The translations under genes were made by a program, and so were the position numbers. The notes under the pieces are model-generated. The model was not told the DNA's origin, searched no databases, and worked only from the letters and a program-made list of their open reading frames with translations. Positions 7,204-15,577 of a stretch of 64,000 nucleotides of DNA are shown here, in pieces. The stretch's first letter is position 1. Each line of letters opens with the position of its first letter. The stretch is taken from positions 20,769-84,768 of the forward strand of contig JACTMP010000083.1 of NCBI GenBank assembly GCA_014584575.1, read 5' to 3'. This DNA comes from Chloroflexota bacterium. GTDB taxonomy: Bacteria; Chloroflexota; Anaerolineae; Promineifilales; Promineifilaceae.

Positions 7204-8148
7204 TCCAATTTCAGTGCGGTTTTTAACGGCCGTGCCACAATTCCCACAAAATTTGTCCTCTGGTTTCACGGGTGCGCCACAGTCATGGCAAAATCGTGCT
7301 GCTTTTGGCGGAGCCGGTTTGGGGGTTGATGAGACCGGCGGTGAGACCGGCGGCAAAACCGCTGCGCGTTGAGGGGGGGCCTTTCGGGGACGTTTGGATT
7401 TCTGGCGGTTGCTGGTTACCTGCCAGACGATGGCGATCAGAACAAACACCCCGCCAACCACAGCCAACAGCAGTGCCCAATTAAACGCATCATCAGCAGT
7501 GGGGGGCGTCACGGCCGTTGGCGCCGGGGCCGCTTGTTCCACAGTCAGGGTAGGCTGGCTCATGGTGTATGTGACTTCCGCGGTGTAAAGCGTGTTGGCA
7601 GGCACGGCCGTTGCCGGTAGCAAATGGTAGGCCAGACCATCCCGGCTGCTGGCGCTAACAGAGGCCGCCGCCGGTTGGGTCTGCAAATTTGTGGCGGCGG
7701 CCGGTTGTTGCACAGCCACGTCTATCTCCGTCAAGGTTATGTCGGCCAACCAGGAAAAGGTAAAGGCCCGCTGACTACCGTTGCTGGTATAGGGTACATA
7801 ATACTCCACCCGAAAGCGGCTGTCTGGTGTGGTAAACGTGACGCTGTTTTCCCCCTGTGTATAGGCAACATCATCCGTCATCACATTGTCGCTGGTAATG
7901 CGGGCGACAGCGTGCAGCGTGGCCCCCGGTGGCAACGGAATAGTGACGGTTGCCGGCAGCAGGGTAGACGCGGGCAGAGCACCGGTGAGCAATACCAGCA
8001 CCTCCGGGCGATCATAATCCGGCCACAAATCAACGGCCAGACTCTCGATGGTTGTGGCCGGTAATTGCGCATGGGCATATCCGGCACGGCTCAAAACAAT
8101 CATCATACACAGCAGTGCCAACAAGGGAGCATGACGGGATAATGACAT
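7198..8148 (-). CDS. Exported membrane-anchored protein with C-terminal zinc ribbon
   Basis: 316 residues: a signal peptide (LLALLCMMIVLSRAGYAHA), an extracytoplasmic beta-rich domain to about residue 215, one transmembrane helix (WALLLAVVGGVFVLIAIVW, about 225-243), a basic Pro-rich linker, and a cytoplasmic zinc ribbon with two CxxC pairs (CHDCGAPV and CGNCGTAV, about 288-306). The ectodomain resembles those of envelope proteins that carry zinc-ribbon tails in Gram-positive-like bacteria. Function is unknown. The stop codon lies within an inverted repeat. An AT-rich divergent promoter region separates it from the gene at 8283. Confidence 0.75.
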   Translation of the reverse strand: MSLSRHAPLLALLCMMIVLSRAGYAHAQLPATTIESLAVDLWPDYDRPEVLVLLTGALPASTLLPATVTIPLPPGATLHAVARITSDNVMTDDVAYTQGENSVTFTTPDSRFRVEYYVPYTSNGSQRAFTFSWLADITLTEIDVAVQQPAAATNLQTQPAAASVSASSRDGLAYHLLPATAVPANTLYTAEVTYTMSQPTLTVEQAAPAPTAVTPPTADDAFNWALLLAVVGGVFVLIAIVWQVTSNRQKSKRPRKAPPQRAAVLPPVSPPVSSTPKPAPPKAARFCHDCGAPVKPEDKFCGNCGTAVKNRTEIGD

Positions 8149-8175
8149 TTGACAATCCTTTTACTACTCAAAAAT

Positions 8176-8184
8176 TGTTATAAT
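8176..8184 (+). promoter_or_regulatory. Extended -10 promoter for the gene at 8283
   Basis: TGT-TATAAT is a perfect extended -10 element. The nearest TTGACA (8149-8154) is 24 bases away, too far for a normal -35, so recognition would rely on the TGn extension. Confidence 0.4.
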
Positions 8185-8282
8185 TTGGGCAATCGTAGCG
8201 CAAACCGGCCGTTTTTGCACCGAAACCGCCGGTTAGACCTGGGTCAGTCCCCGGTATGATGCTGCGAAAAAGGAGTGAACAG

Positions 8283-8867
8283 ATGTCCCCAACAATAGAT
8301 AAAATCCAAGAGGATTTGGATGTTCTGGTGGCAATGGCAGCCGAGATGGATGATTATCTGAAGAGCGAAGTCCTCTATTGGCCGATGGTGCGGGGCGATA
8401 TGCCAAAGCTGACGCTGGGTGGGTATCTCATGCGCCAACACCGGCTGCAACACCTGAACGATACATTTGACGCCGGGCAAAAAGAAGAATGGGAAACGGC
8501 CGTGCAGCAATTCCAGGACGCCCTGGCAGAAAAGGTGGTGCGCACCGAGCAGCGCGCCCGTGAAGAGTTGGGTGTGCGCGCCCGCCAGTGGGGCGCTTAT
8601 CTCAATGATGTGCAGCGGGAGCGGTCGGTAGCGGCTGTGAATTACGAAACGGCCGTGGAAAACCGGGTTGTAGCGGCGGCACTGGTACACTTTTTGCAAA
8701 CACCACCTTATCGCATGGAGAACGGTGTGGCCCCGAATCTGGATATGCTGGATGCCGGTTTACGTCCTTACTGGCAGGCTGGCGCGTTTGTCTGGCCGGC
8801 GTTGTGGGAAAAAGCGTATCCTCAGAGCGACTACTGGTGGCTTTACGGCCGTCCCCGAAAAACATAG
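8283..8867 (+). CDS. Hypothetical helical protein
   Basis: 194 residues from ATG 8283, chosen because AAAAAGGAG lies nine bases upstream; an ATG at 8256 would start before that site. The sequence is mainly alpha-helical and amphipathic (DKIQEDLDVLVAMAAEMDDY, then EEWETAVQQFQDALAEKVVRTEQRAREELG) and ends in an aromatic-rich segment (YWWLYGRPRK). It has no signal peptide or membrane helix. I do not recognise the family. It converges on the glycosyltransferase gene and appears to be a single-gene unit. Confidence 0.75.
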   Translation: MSPTIDKIQEDLDVLVAMAAEMDDYLKSEVLYWPMVRGDMPKLTLGGYLMRQHRLQHLNDTFDAGQKEEWETAVQQFQDALAEKVVRTEQRAREELGVRARQWGAYLNDVQRERSVAAVNYETAVENRVVAAALVHFLQTPPYRMENGVAPNLDMLDAGLRPYWQAGAFVWPALWEKAYPQSDYWWLYGRPRKT

Positions 8868-8903
8868 CACGAAACCCACCGAGGGAATTGCCACGAGGGA
8901 TGG

Positions 8904-9650
8904 TTACACGGCCGTCTCCCGCCCCACTGTAGGCTGTTCCACCAGCCGCTCTTCACGCCATAACTGCATCCGAAACCGCACCAGTTCTTTAAATGCCCGC
9001 ACGATGACTGCCGGTTTGGCCCCTGTGGGGCTGCCCGCCACACGCGGGCGATGGCCGTGAATGGGCACTTCCACCAGGCCAAAACCGGCCCGTTTGGCGC
9101 GCACCAGGAATTCGGCGCTAAAGGTGGCCCCACCTGACTGCACTTCATCGCGTAAATGGTCTACTACCTGGCGACGCATCAGCTTAAAGGCGCAGTCAAT
9201 ATCCCGCGCCGTGTAACCAAACAGCAGCGTCACCAACCCACTCCACCCCTTGCCATTCAAACGGCGCATGAACGGGTCACGGCGCGGCTTACGGTAGCCA
9301 ACTACCAGGTCGGCGCCGGGCAGTTGCGCCAGCATCTTGCTGATTTCCTGCAAATCAAATTGGCGGTCTGCATCGGTGAAGAAGATGAGGTCTTTGGTGG
9401 CGCTGGTCAGTCCCGTCCACACGGCCGTGCCATACCCCTTATTCACCTTATGCTGCACCAGCCGCACCTGGGGATACACGGCCGTCAGCCCCTTCACCAC
9501 CGCCGCCGTGTCATCCCGGCTGCCATCATCCACCACAATCACTTCCAGGTCGGCGACCAGCGGCCCCACAATGTGCAATGTATCTTCGATCATCGCCTGG
9601 ATATTTTCGCCTTCATTAAACGCCGGCATGGCTACAGTTAGACTTGTCAC
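8904..9650 (-). CDS. Family 2 glycosyltransferase (dolichyl-phosphate mannose synthase-like)
   Basis: A GT-A fold enzyme of 248 residues without membrane segments. It has the start motif LTVAMPAFNEGENI, the nucleotide-binding VIVVDDGSRDDT, the metal-binding FFTDADRQFD and the acceptor-side KGWSGLVTLLFGYTARDIDCAFKLMRR. This is the pattern of polyprenyl-phosphate sugar synthases of the DPM1 group, which move a sugar from a nucleotide to a lipid carrier on the cytoplasmic face. Start is a GTG at 9650 with AGGAGAA eight bases upstream. No other glycan gene adjoins, so the substrate is open. Confidence 0.9.
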   Translation of the reverse strand: MTSLTVAMPAFNEGENIQAMIEDTLHIVGPLVADLEVIVVDDGSRDDTAAVVKGLTAVYPQVRLVQHKVNKGYGTAVWTGLTSATKDLIFFTDADRQFDLQEISKMLAQLPGADLVVGYRKPRRDPFMRRLNGKGWSGLVTLLFGYTARDIDCAFKLMRRQVVDHLRDEVQSGGATFSAEFLVRAKRAGFGLVEVPIHGHRPRVAGSPTGAKPAVIVRAFKELVRFRMQLWREERLVEQPTVGRETAV

Positions 9651-9737
9651 GCGGTTCTCCTGTCATGTTGATCAGAGATTTGAGATTGGAGATTATGCGG
9701 TTTTCAATCGCTTATGCCCCATTTCCTTATCACAGTT

Positions 9738-9850
9738 CAGCAATTCTCAGTTTGGCAAAGCCCGGCGATTAAAATCGCGGCAACAAGAGGCAAAGCCCAC
9801 CTTCGTGGGCTGGGCGCCAGTCGGCGAAGGCCGACTACGGAGAATTGCTG
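9738..9850. repeat. Composite multi-hairpin repeat (CAGCAATTCT family), copy 1
   Basis: A perfect 10-bp outer inverted repeat, CAGCAATTCT (9738-9747) and AGAATTGCTG (9841-9850), encloses small hairpins: GCGATTAAAATCGC, CCCACCTTCGTGGG and AGTCGGCGAAGGCCGACT. A second copy lies at 31536-31684. It accounts for most of the 250-base gap between 9651 and 9901; no gene is seen there. Confidence 0.7.
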
Positions 9851-9901
9851 ATCTCAGTTATACACCCATTCTACTAAAAGGTCGTACAAAGTGGGAAAAA
9901 G

Positions 9902-10372
9902 TTACGCTGCCAACTCTACCACCTGCCCCGCCGTCACCCGCTGCAAATCGGCAAAATCAACAGCCAGCGTGGCCGTGCTCAGGCCGCTGCCACAATACAC
10001 CGTGCCCATGTTGGTCAGACGGCCGTCAAACAACACCAGCACATCCTCCCGCAGCGCAAACGGCCCCACGCCGCCCACTTCAAAACCCAACTCCGCTGCC
10101 ACCGCCTCCGGCGATAGGCTGGTCACATCCCGCCGGTTCACCGCTAACGCCCGCGCCAGCAGCGGGTAACTCAGCCGGTCATGCCCACGCAAACCGGCCA
10201 ACACGTAACGGCCGTCGCGCAGCCGAAACGCAATCGTCTTCAACATCCGATCTAGTAGCAGTGGCAGTTTCTCCTCCACCTCCGCCACCGTGCGCACCGG
10301 CTCATGGCGGTGTAGCGCATAAACCACCCCCTGCGCATCCAGCAGTTGCCGAATCTGGTCGTAAACATTCAT
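9902..10372 (-). CDS. YbaK/EbsC-family aminoacyl-tRNA deacylase
   Basis: 156 residues with the YbaK/ProRS-editing-domain fold: an N-terminal helix and HRHEPVRTVAEVEE, LKTIAFRLRDGRYVLAGLRG with the conserved Lys, then DVTSLSPEAVAAELGFEVGGVGPFAL and GTVYCGSG near the end. Members hydrolyse mischarged tRNA (Cys- or Ala-tRNA-Pro) in trans. The type 3 ProS at 1564 lacks an editing insert, so this protein is a plausible editing partner; that link is inference. No operon partner is evident; the GNAT gene upstream is 84 bases away behind a repeat. Confidence 0.88.
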   Translation of the reverse strand: MNVYDQIRQLLDAQGVVYALHRHEPVRTVAEVEEKLPLLLDRMLKTIAFRLRDGRYVLAGLRGHDRLSYPLLARALAVNRRDVTSLSPEAVAAELGFEVGGVGPFALREDVLVLFDGRLTNMGTVYCGSGLSTATLAVDFADLQRVTAGQVVELAA

Positions 10373-10385
10373 TGTCTGAAAGCCA

Positions 10386-10455
10386 TTATCCGAAGTCCAT
10401 TATCCGAAGTCCGTTATCTGAAGACCGTTTACCGATTACCGTTAACCGATTACCG
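10386..10455. repeat. GATTACCG / CCGAAGTCC micro-iterated spacer repeat
   Basis: Tandem near-copies of CATTATCCGAAGTC followed by iterations of CCGATTACCG. It fills the gap between two minus-strand genes and begins two bases before the GNAT stop codon. Same words as at 201, 12204, 20791 and 42178. Confidence 0.65.
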
Positions 10456-10456
10456 C

Positions 10457-10909
10457 TCACCCCATCCGTTTTGACATCAAAAAATACCCGTCCCGCTTTT
10501 CAAAACCCACCCGCTCATACACCGTCTGCGCGTTCGTATTGTTACGGTCCACTTCCAGGTGCAAGGCGCCAATACCCCGCGCCCGGCACTCGCTTTCTGC
10601 AAACGCCAATGTCTGGCGGCCAAAGCCCTGACCCCGGTATCCCTCCGCAATGTACAGTTCATCTACAAACGCATCACGCCCACCGAATTCCAGACTAAAA
10701 CCCCAGGTCAGCGCGATATACCCGACCGGCTTCTCATCGGCGCAAATCAACCACACGCCGCCCCACTCGTCATGGTTCATCAGTAATTCCAGACCGGCCC
10801 GCGCCCGCGCCGGGTCAGCCAATGTGCCGTCAAATTCATTCAAGGCCACGTGAAAACGTACAATCGTTTCCACATCGGCCAATTCTGCCAGACGAAAAGT
10901 TATCTCCAT
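10457..10909 (-). CDS. GNAT-family N-acetyltransferase
   Basis: 150 residues with the GNAT fold. Motif A is clear as VDELYIAEGYRGQGFGRQTLAFAE (the RGQGFG acetyl-CoA pyrophosphate loop), followed by the motif B region ALHLEVDRNNTNAQTVYERVGF and KRDGYFLMSKRM. It resembles small single-domain acetyltransferases of unknown substrate. The 84 bases separating it from the YbaK gene are repeat, so co-transcription is possible but not shown. Confidence 0.9.
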   Translation of the reverse strand: MEITFRLAELADVETIVRFHVALNEFDGTLADPARARAGLELLMNHDEWGGVWLICADEKPVGYIALTWGFSLEFGGRDAFVDELYIAEGYRGQGFGRQTLAFAESECRARGIGALHLEVDRNNTNAQTVYERVGFEKRDGYFLMSKRMG

Positions 10910-10934
10910 GTCTCGAAATCCCTCTGCTGCTGTG

Positions 10935-10976
10935 GCGCGATTTTGTAAAATCGCGCTACGCCAAAAACGCGATTTT
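10935..10976. repeat. GCGCGATTTT hairpin and half-copy
   Basis: A perfect 10-bp stem, GCGCGATTTT (10935-10944) with AAAATCGCGC (10947-10956) and a 2-base loop. A direct half-copy (ACGCGATTTT) follows. It shares the GCGATT/AATCGC word with the composite repeats at 9738 and 31536. Confidence 0.55.
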
Positions 10977-11062
10977 ATATCATCTGTTGACGTTCTGCCT
11001 GCTCACCGGTGACAATCATCATATGTACCCCGCCGCCCCCTGGCATACACTAGGGACTGATA

Positions 11063-11098
11063 ACGTGTTCATGTAACTACGTGTTTACGTGAACACGT
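11063..11098. promoter_or_regulatory. Operator-like inverted repeat upstream of alanine dehydrogenase
   Basis: ACGTGTTCA (11063-11071) and TGAACACGT (11090-11098) form a perfect 9-bp inverted repeat. A third half-site, CGTGTTTA, lies between them at 11080. The spacing puts the array 30 bases before the ald start, where a repressor or activator could bind. It might instead be another micro-iterated repeat. Confidence 0.4.
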
Positions 11099-11128
11099 AA
11101 AGACACGAGCATGATGAAGGAAACTGCT

Positions 11129-12214
11129 ATGACCACCATTGGCATACCAAAAGAAGTGAGAGACCTGGAACGGCGGGTGGGCCTGACCCCGGCCGGGGTG
11201 TTAGCTATGAAGCAGGCCGGGCATACCATCTACGTGCAAACGGGCGCGGGTGCGGGCGCCGGTTTCAGCGATGAGGCATACCGGCAGGCGGGGGCAGAGA
11301 TTGTCTATTCGGCGGGGGAGGTCTACGGCCGTGCCGACATCCTGGCCAAAGTAACCCGCCCCTGCGCCCAGGAACATACCCTGTTCCGCCCCGGTCAGAC
11401 CATTTTCTCGTTTTTACATCTATCGGTCGCTTCGCCCGACCTGCGGCAGGCATTGGAAAGCCATGCGATCACGGCCGTTGCCTACGAAATGATCGAAGAT
11501 ACCAGCGGCAACCGCCCCGTCCTGCGCCCCGCCAGCGAAGTCGCCGGGCGTATGGCGCCGCTCATTGCCGGGCAACTGCTCAGCAGTTACCAGCCGGGAT
11601 TAGGCAGCGATGGTCTGGGTATTTTGCTCAGTGGGCTGGCCGGTGTGCCCCCGGCAACGGTGGTCATCGTCGGCGCCGGCGTGTTGGGGCGCAACGCCGC
11701 CCGCGCCTGCATGGGCATGGGCGCCGAAGTAACGGTACTAGACCAGAACCTTGAAGCCCTGCGTGTGATTGATAATCGCTTCGACGGCCGTGTCACTACC
11801 ATGTTCGCCAACGAATACAACCTGAAACGCACCACTGCCTTTGCCGATGTCCTGATCGGCGCTGTCTCTATACCCGGCCAGCGCGCCCCCATCACCATCA
11901 GCCACGACATGGTGCGCAGTATGCGCAGAGGTTCGGTCATCATGGACTTCTCGATTGACCAGGGTGGCTGCGTGGAAGGCATTCGCCCCACCACCCTGCG
12001 CGACCCCGTCTACCTGGCCGAAGGCATTATTCACTATGCCGTGCCTAATATGACGGCCGTCTATGCCCGCACCACCAGCCACGCCATCACCAATTCCGCC
12101 CTGCCCTACCTGCTGGCGGCTGCCGACCACGGCCTACCCGCCGCTTTCGCGCAACTGCCCGCCCTGGAAAAAGGCGTCAACCTGCTACAAGGCAAACAAG
12201 CCAGTAATCGGTAA
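11129..12214 (+). CDS. ald: Alanine dehydrogenase
   Basis: Oxidises L-alanine to pyruvate and ammonia with NAD, or the reverse. 361 residues from ATG 11129, preferred because GAAGGA lies seven bases before it; ATG 11111 is the longer alternative. Landmarks are the N-terminal IGIPKEVRDLERRVGLTPAGV, the substrate and catalytic region SFLHLSVASPDLRQAL, the Rossmann loop VVIVGAGVLGRNAARACMGM, then GSVIMDFSIDQGGC and AVPNMTAVYARTTSHAITN. The last codons and the TAA stop lie inside a repeat (12204-12268). It is followed at once by a CoA-transferase gene, so the pair may feed amino-acid carbon into CoA esters. Confidence 0.95.
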   Translation: MTTIGIPKEVRDLERRVGLTPAGVLAMKQAGHTIYVQTGAGAGAGFSDEAYRQAGAEIVYSAGEVYGRADILAKVTRPCAQEHTLFRPGQTIFSFLHLSVASPDLRQALESHAITAVAYEMIEDTSGNRPVLRPASEVAGRMAPLIAGQLLSSYQPGLGSDGLGILLSGLAGVPPATVVIVGAGVLGRNAARACMGMGAEVTVLDQNLEALRVIDNRFDGRVTTMFANEYNLKRTTAFADVLIGAVSIPGQRAPITISHDMVRSMRRGSVIMDFSIDQGGCVEGIRPTTLRDPVYLAEGIIHYAVPNMTAVYARTTSHAITNSALPYLLAAADHGLPAAFAQLPALEKGVNLLQGKQASNR

Positions 12215-12268
12215 ACGGGGATCGGTAATCGGTTATCAAGTTGCGATTGCCGATTACCGATTACTGAT
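12204..12268. repeat. GGTAATCGG micro-iterated repeat overlapping the ald stop
   Basis: Iterations of AGTAATCGGTAA, GGTAATCGG and CCGATTACCG that can fold back on themselves. The first copy supplies the last codons and the TAA of ald. It ends 21 bases before the CoA-transferase start. Confidence 0.65.
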
Positions 12269-12289
12269 GACCGAAAAACCGGAGCAATA

Positions 12290-13585
12290 ATGAACTGGGA
12301 AACCATCTATCGTAACAAAGTAACCAACGTACAAACTGCCCTCAGCGCCGTGCAATCTGGCAATCGCCTCTACATCGGCGGCGGCGCGGGTGTGCCCGTC
12401 AGCCTCACCCAGGGGTTAACTGAATGCGCCCACCGTCTGCAAAATGTGGAACTGACCCACATCCTCACTTTTGCCAAAGCCCCCTATGTGGAGCCAGAGT
12501 ACCAGGATAGCTTTCGCGTCAATGCACTGTTTATTGGCCGTAATGTGCGCCGGGCGGTGCAAGACGGCCGTGCCGATTTCACCCCCATCTTCCTTTCCGA
12601 AATCCCTGGCCTCTTTCGCAATGGCATTCTCCCCCTGGACGTGGCCTTAATCTCCATCACCCCGCCCGACGAGCACGGCTTTTGCAGCTTTGGCGTGGAA
12701 GTGGGCACCACCAAACCAGCCGCCGAATCGGCCCGCCTCATCATTGCCGAAGTCAACCGGCAAATGCCGCGCACCCTCGGCGATTGTTTCATTCACGTCA
12801 GCCGCCTGCATCACATTGTCGAAGCGGATTACCCCCTGCCCGAAGCACCGCAGGGCGACACCTCGGCCGAAAACCTGCAAATCGGTCAGCACATCGCCGG
12901 TCTGATCCCCAGCGGCGCCACGCTGCAAATGGGCATTGGCAGCATCCCCGACGCCGTCCTGCGCAGCCTGACCCACCACAAAGACCTGGGTGTACACACC
13001 GAGCTTTTTTCTGATGGCGTCATAGACCTGGTAGAGCAGGGCATCATCAACTGCGCCCATAAAACATTCCATCCCGGCAAAATTGTGGCCGGATTCCTCT
13101 TTGGCAGCCAACGGTTGTACGAATTCATCCACAACAACCCTCTCATCGAAATGCACCCCACCGATTACGTGAATGATCCGTTCAATATCGCCCGCAACGA
13201 TAAAATGGTGGCCATTAACTCGGCGTTGCAAGTAGACCTGACCGGGCAGGTGTGCGCCGACTCCATCGGCCCCCGTTTCTACAGCGGCGTGGGCGGGCAA
13301 ATAGATTTCATTCGCGGCGCGGCCCGCTCCAAAGGTGGGCTGCCGATCATCGCCTTTCCGTCTACGGCGCAAGGCGGCGCGGTCAGCCGCATTGTGCCCG
13401 TGTTGAACGAAGGCGCCGGGGTGGTGACAACCCGCAATGATGTCCATTTTGTGGTAACAGAGTTTGGGGTGGCGTCCCTTTACGGCAAATCGATCCGCCA
13501 GCGTGTACACGAGCTAATAAACATTGCCCACCCCCATTTCCGCAACGAACTATTGGCAGCCGCTAGAAAGATCGGATATGTGTAG
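12290..13585 (+). CDS. Acetyl-CoA hydrolase/transferase family protein (4-hydroxybutyrate CoA-transferase-like)
   Basis: 431 residues of the two-domain family I CoA-transferase group. Landmarks are the CoA-binding loop YIGGGAGVP, ALISITPPDEHGFCSFG, the GIGSIPDAVL loop, then HTELFSDG with the catalytic Glu that forms the CoA thioester, and a C-terminal GGQIDFIRGA, GGAVSRIVP and VTEFGVASLYGKSIRQR. It would move CoA between acetyl-CoA and a short acid such as 4-hydroxybutyrate, butyrate or succinate; the exact acceptor is not evident. ATG 12290 has CGGAGCAAT upstream. It lies 75 bases after ald on the same strand. Confidence 0.92.
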   Translation: MNWETIYRNKVTNVQTALSAVQSGNRLYIGGGAGVPVSLTQGLTECAHRLQNVELTHILTFAKAPYVEPEYQDSFRVNALFIGRNVRRAVQDGRADFTPIFLSEIPGLFRNGILPLDVALISITPPDEHGFCSFGVEVGTTKPAAESARLIIAEVNRQMPRTLGDCFIHVSRLHHIVEADYPLPEAPQGDTSAENLQIGQHIAGLIPSGATLQMGIGSIPDAVLRSLTHHKDLGVHTELFSDGVIDLVEQGIINCAHKTFHPGKIVAGFLFGSQRLYEFIHNNPLIEMHPTDYVNDPFNIARNDKMVAINSALQVDLTGQVCADSIGPRFYSGVGGQIDFIRGAARSKGGLPIIAFPSTAQGGAVSRIVPVLNEGAGVVTTRNDVHFVVTEFGVASLYGKSIRQRVHELINIAHPHFRNELLAAARKIGYV

Positions 13586-13601
13586 GGGGGTGCGGGATGG
13601 C

Positions 13602-14444
13602 TTAATGATTTTGCACAAAATCCAGTTGCAGTAGATTTTCGGTGCAGGTAGCCCGCGTTTGCACCCGGTATACCTGGGAGACGACGGTGCCGTTGGGGGA
13701 CTCCAACTGGATGTTGTAATCACGCACGGTGGGGGAGTCAAAGAGGAACAGTTCCCAACCAGACGGCCCATACACAGGGGCGCTGCCCACGGCCACCCGC
13801 TGGTCTACGCCGCTATCCCAAATATGCACCAGGTAGCTGCCTGGTGTCACCGGCCGCCGGTTCAAGTCCAACACGACCCCGGCAATGCCCAACCAGCGGC
13901 AGCCGGCCGCCCGGTTTTCCAGGTAACGCGGGCTGTCATCAGAACGGGTGAAGAGGTACTGCGCCCGCGTCGGGCTGGGTGTGGGGCTGGGGCCAGGCGG
14001 CGAGGGGGTGGGGGTATCAGTTGGGGTGGGCGTGTGGGTGGGTGTTGGCGTCCGGGAGGGCAGCGTGGGCACAATAGAGGGTGTCACCGACGGCCGTACC
14101 GTGCCAAATACCACCGGCGTCGCACTTGCTTCCTCAGGGATCGGGGTCCAGGTAGGGGCCAGGGTAGGAATCTCTGGTGTGGGGGTGAGTGTGGGCAATT
14201 GGGCTACCGGCGCCAGCGTGGGTTGGCCTGGTCTGACCTCAATTTGGGATACATCAATATCTTCCACGGAGGGGGCGATCCGGCGCATGATGTTGTTGTA
14301 TACCGAATCAGCGCCAGGCACGGTGAGCACATAACAAACAACAGCGCCTAATCCCAGCGCCAGCAGCAGCAACAGGGCGGCGGCCACATTGGCCAGACTG
14401 TTCAGACATCCGCTTTGTTTCGGCTGTTGCTGGCGACGTGTCAT
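13602..14444 (-). CDS. Single-pass membrane protein with Pro/Thr-rich linker and extracellular domain
   Basis: 280 residues: a short cytoplasmic N-terminus, one transmembrane helix at about 17-41 (VAAALLLLLALGLGAVVCYVL), a long Thr/Pro linker to about residue 158 (PTPTHTPTPTDTPTPS), then a compact domain with two Cys (GCRWLGIAGVVLDLNRRPVT to TCTENLLQLDF) that looks like a small beta sandwich. The linker is typical of Chloroflexota surface proteins. Its start overlaps the stop of the PPIase lipoprotein gene by four bases, so the two are co-translated and probably work together at the cell surface. Function is otherwise unknown. Confidence 0.78.
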   Translation of the reverse strand: MTRRQQQPKQSGCLNSLANVAAALLLLLALGLGAVVCYVLTVPGADSVYNNIMRRIAPSVEDIDVSQIEVRPGQPTLAPVAQLPTLTPTPEIPTLAPTWTPIPEEASATPVVFGTVRPSVTPSIVPTLPSRTPTPTHTPTPTDTPTPSPPGPSPTPSPTRAQYLFTRSDDSPRYLENRAAGCRWLGIAGVVLDLNRRPVTPGSYLVHIWDSGVDQRVAVGSAPVYGPSGWELFLFDSPTVRDYNIQLESPNGTVVSQVYRVQTRATCTENLLQLDFVQNH

Positions 14445-15436
14445 GATGACCCTGTGTCTACAAATCGTTCAATGGTGGCGTTTTCCCATAATCCGGCCAG
14501 CCACTCTGCCAGGGCAGCCTGCAAGAGTTGGGCGCGCATGTCGGTGGTCAACGGCCGTGCCGCATCCCGCTCGATCAACTGCAAAATGTAGTAGGTAGGC
14601 ACGCCATCGCTGCCGGTGACGGTGAGCACGGCCGTCAGGTCACCTGGATTTTGTAGGGCAAAGGCCGGCTCTTCTAGTTCCGGGATGGTCAATGCGCCCC
14701 GCGCAAACCAGCCCATATCCCCCCCGTTGCCCGGCTCCAACGAAAATTGATCGGCCAAAAAGGCAAAATCATCGCCGCCTTGCGCACGCAGGAGCAGTTC
14801 GTTGGCCTGGTTGATGTCGGCCACGTGGAGGTAACGGGTATGGATTTGTTCGGCCGTTTGGGGCACCTGGGCGGTGGCAATGGCGATCATTTGCTCGGCC
14901 AGCAACCCCCGCCGCACTGCTTCCTGGAACTCCTCTAGCGTGTATAGGTTGCTCACCAGCCAGTTATCAAAATCCCCTTCGCTGCGCAGACTTTCAATTT
15001 CCTGCGCCACCTGTTCCGGGCTGACGGTGATGCCCTGGGCGGCAGCGGCCTGTTCAATAAGCGCCTGTTCGATGAGGGCGTTCAGTACAACTGTCTGATA
15101 ACTTCCTTCAGGGTTTGCCCCTAGTTGATTGGCGGCCTGTTCATAGCGGGCCAGTTCTCTTTCATACGCCGCCAGGTAAACCGGCTGTCCATTGACCCGT
15201 GCGGCCAATGGCTCAGTGGGGGTGGGGGTAGGGGGCACGGCCGTGTCCGTGGGGATCACAACAGGGGTGTTGGCGGCACTATTGTTTTCAGGGTTGGGGG
15301 ATACGGCCGTGCCCGCTGTGCTGTCTGGTAATGCGATAGTGGGTACGGCCGTCGGTACCCCTTCCGTATTCCGGCAGGCGACCAGCCAGGCCGCCAACAG
15401 CACGATAACCCCATAAAAAAGTAGCGTGTTTTTCAT
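14441..15436 (-). CDS. Peptidyl-prolyl isomerase lipoprotein (SurA/PpiC-like)
   Basis: 331 residues from ATG 15436, chosen because it opens a lipoprotein signal (MKNTLLFYGVIVLLAAWLVAC, lipid Cys21); a start at 15484 would bury the signal. A Thr/Pro-rich spacer is followed by a SurA-N-like helical domain (VNGQPVYLAAYERELARYEQ) and a parvulin domain at about 190-290 (IHTRYLHVADINQANELLLR, FAFLADQFSLEPGNGGDMGWFARG). It should help fold exported proteins at the outer membrane leaflet. It overlaps the downstream membrane-protein gene by ATGA. Confidence 0.88.
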   Translation of the reverse strand: MKNTLLFYGVIVLLAAWLVACRNTEGVPTAVPTIALPDSTAGTAVSPNPENNSAANTPVVIPTDTAVPPTPTPTEPLAARVNGQPVYLAAYERELARYEQAANQLGANPEGSYQTVVLNALIEQALIEQAAAAQGITVSPEQVAQEIESLRSEGDFDNWLVSNLYTLEEFQEAVRRGLLAEQMIAIATAQVPQTAEQIHTRYLHVADINQANELLLRAQGGDDFAFLADQFSLEPGNGGDMGWFARGALTIPELEEPAFALQNPGDLTAVLTVTGSDGVPTYYILQLIERDAARPLTTDMRAQLLQAALAEWLAGLWENATIERFVDTGSS

Positions 15437-15577
15437 ATTGCTGGTGGGCACATACAAGTTACCTTTGTTGTGCCAGCACAACAAAATTATGACACAACCA
15501 CCTTATGTTGACAACTGAGGCAAAGAAGAAGGGGTTGGGGAATTGGGTAATTGCTTCAAATTACCCGATTCCCCCAA

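Noticed and set aside
13959..14334. Valine/glycine-rich plus-strand ORF 13948-14334
   Set aside because: It is the complement of the Thr/Pro-rich linker of the minus-strand membrane protein; its GVGVS repeats are an artefact of that strand.
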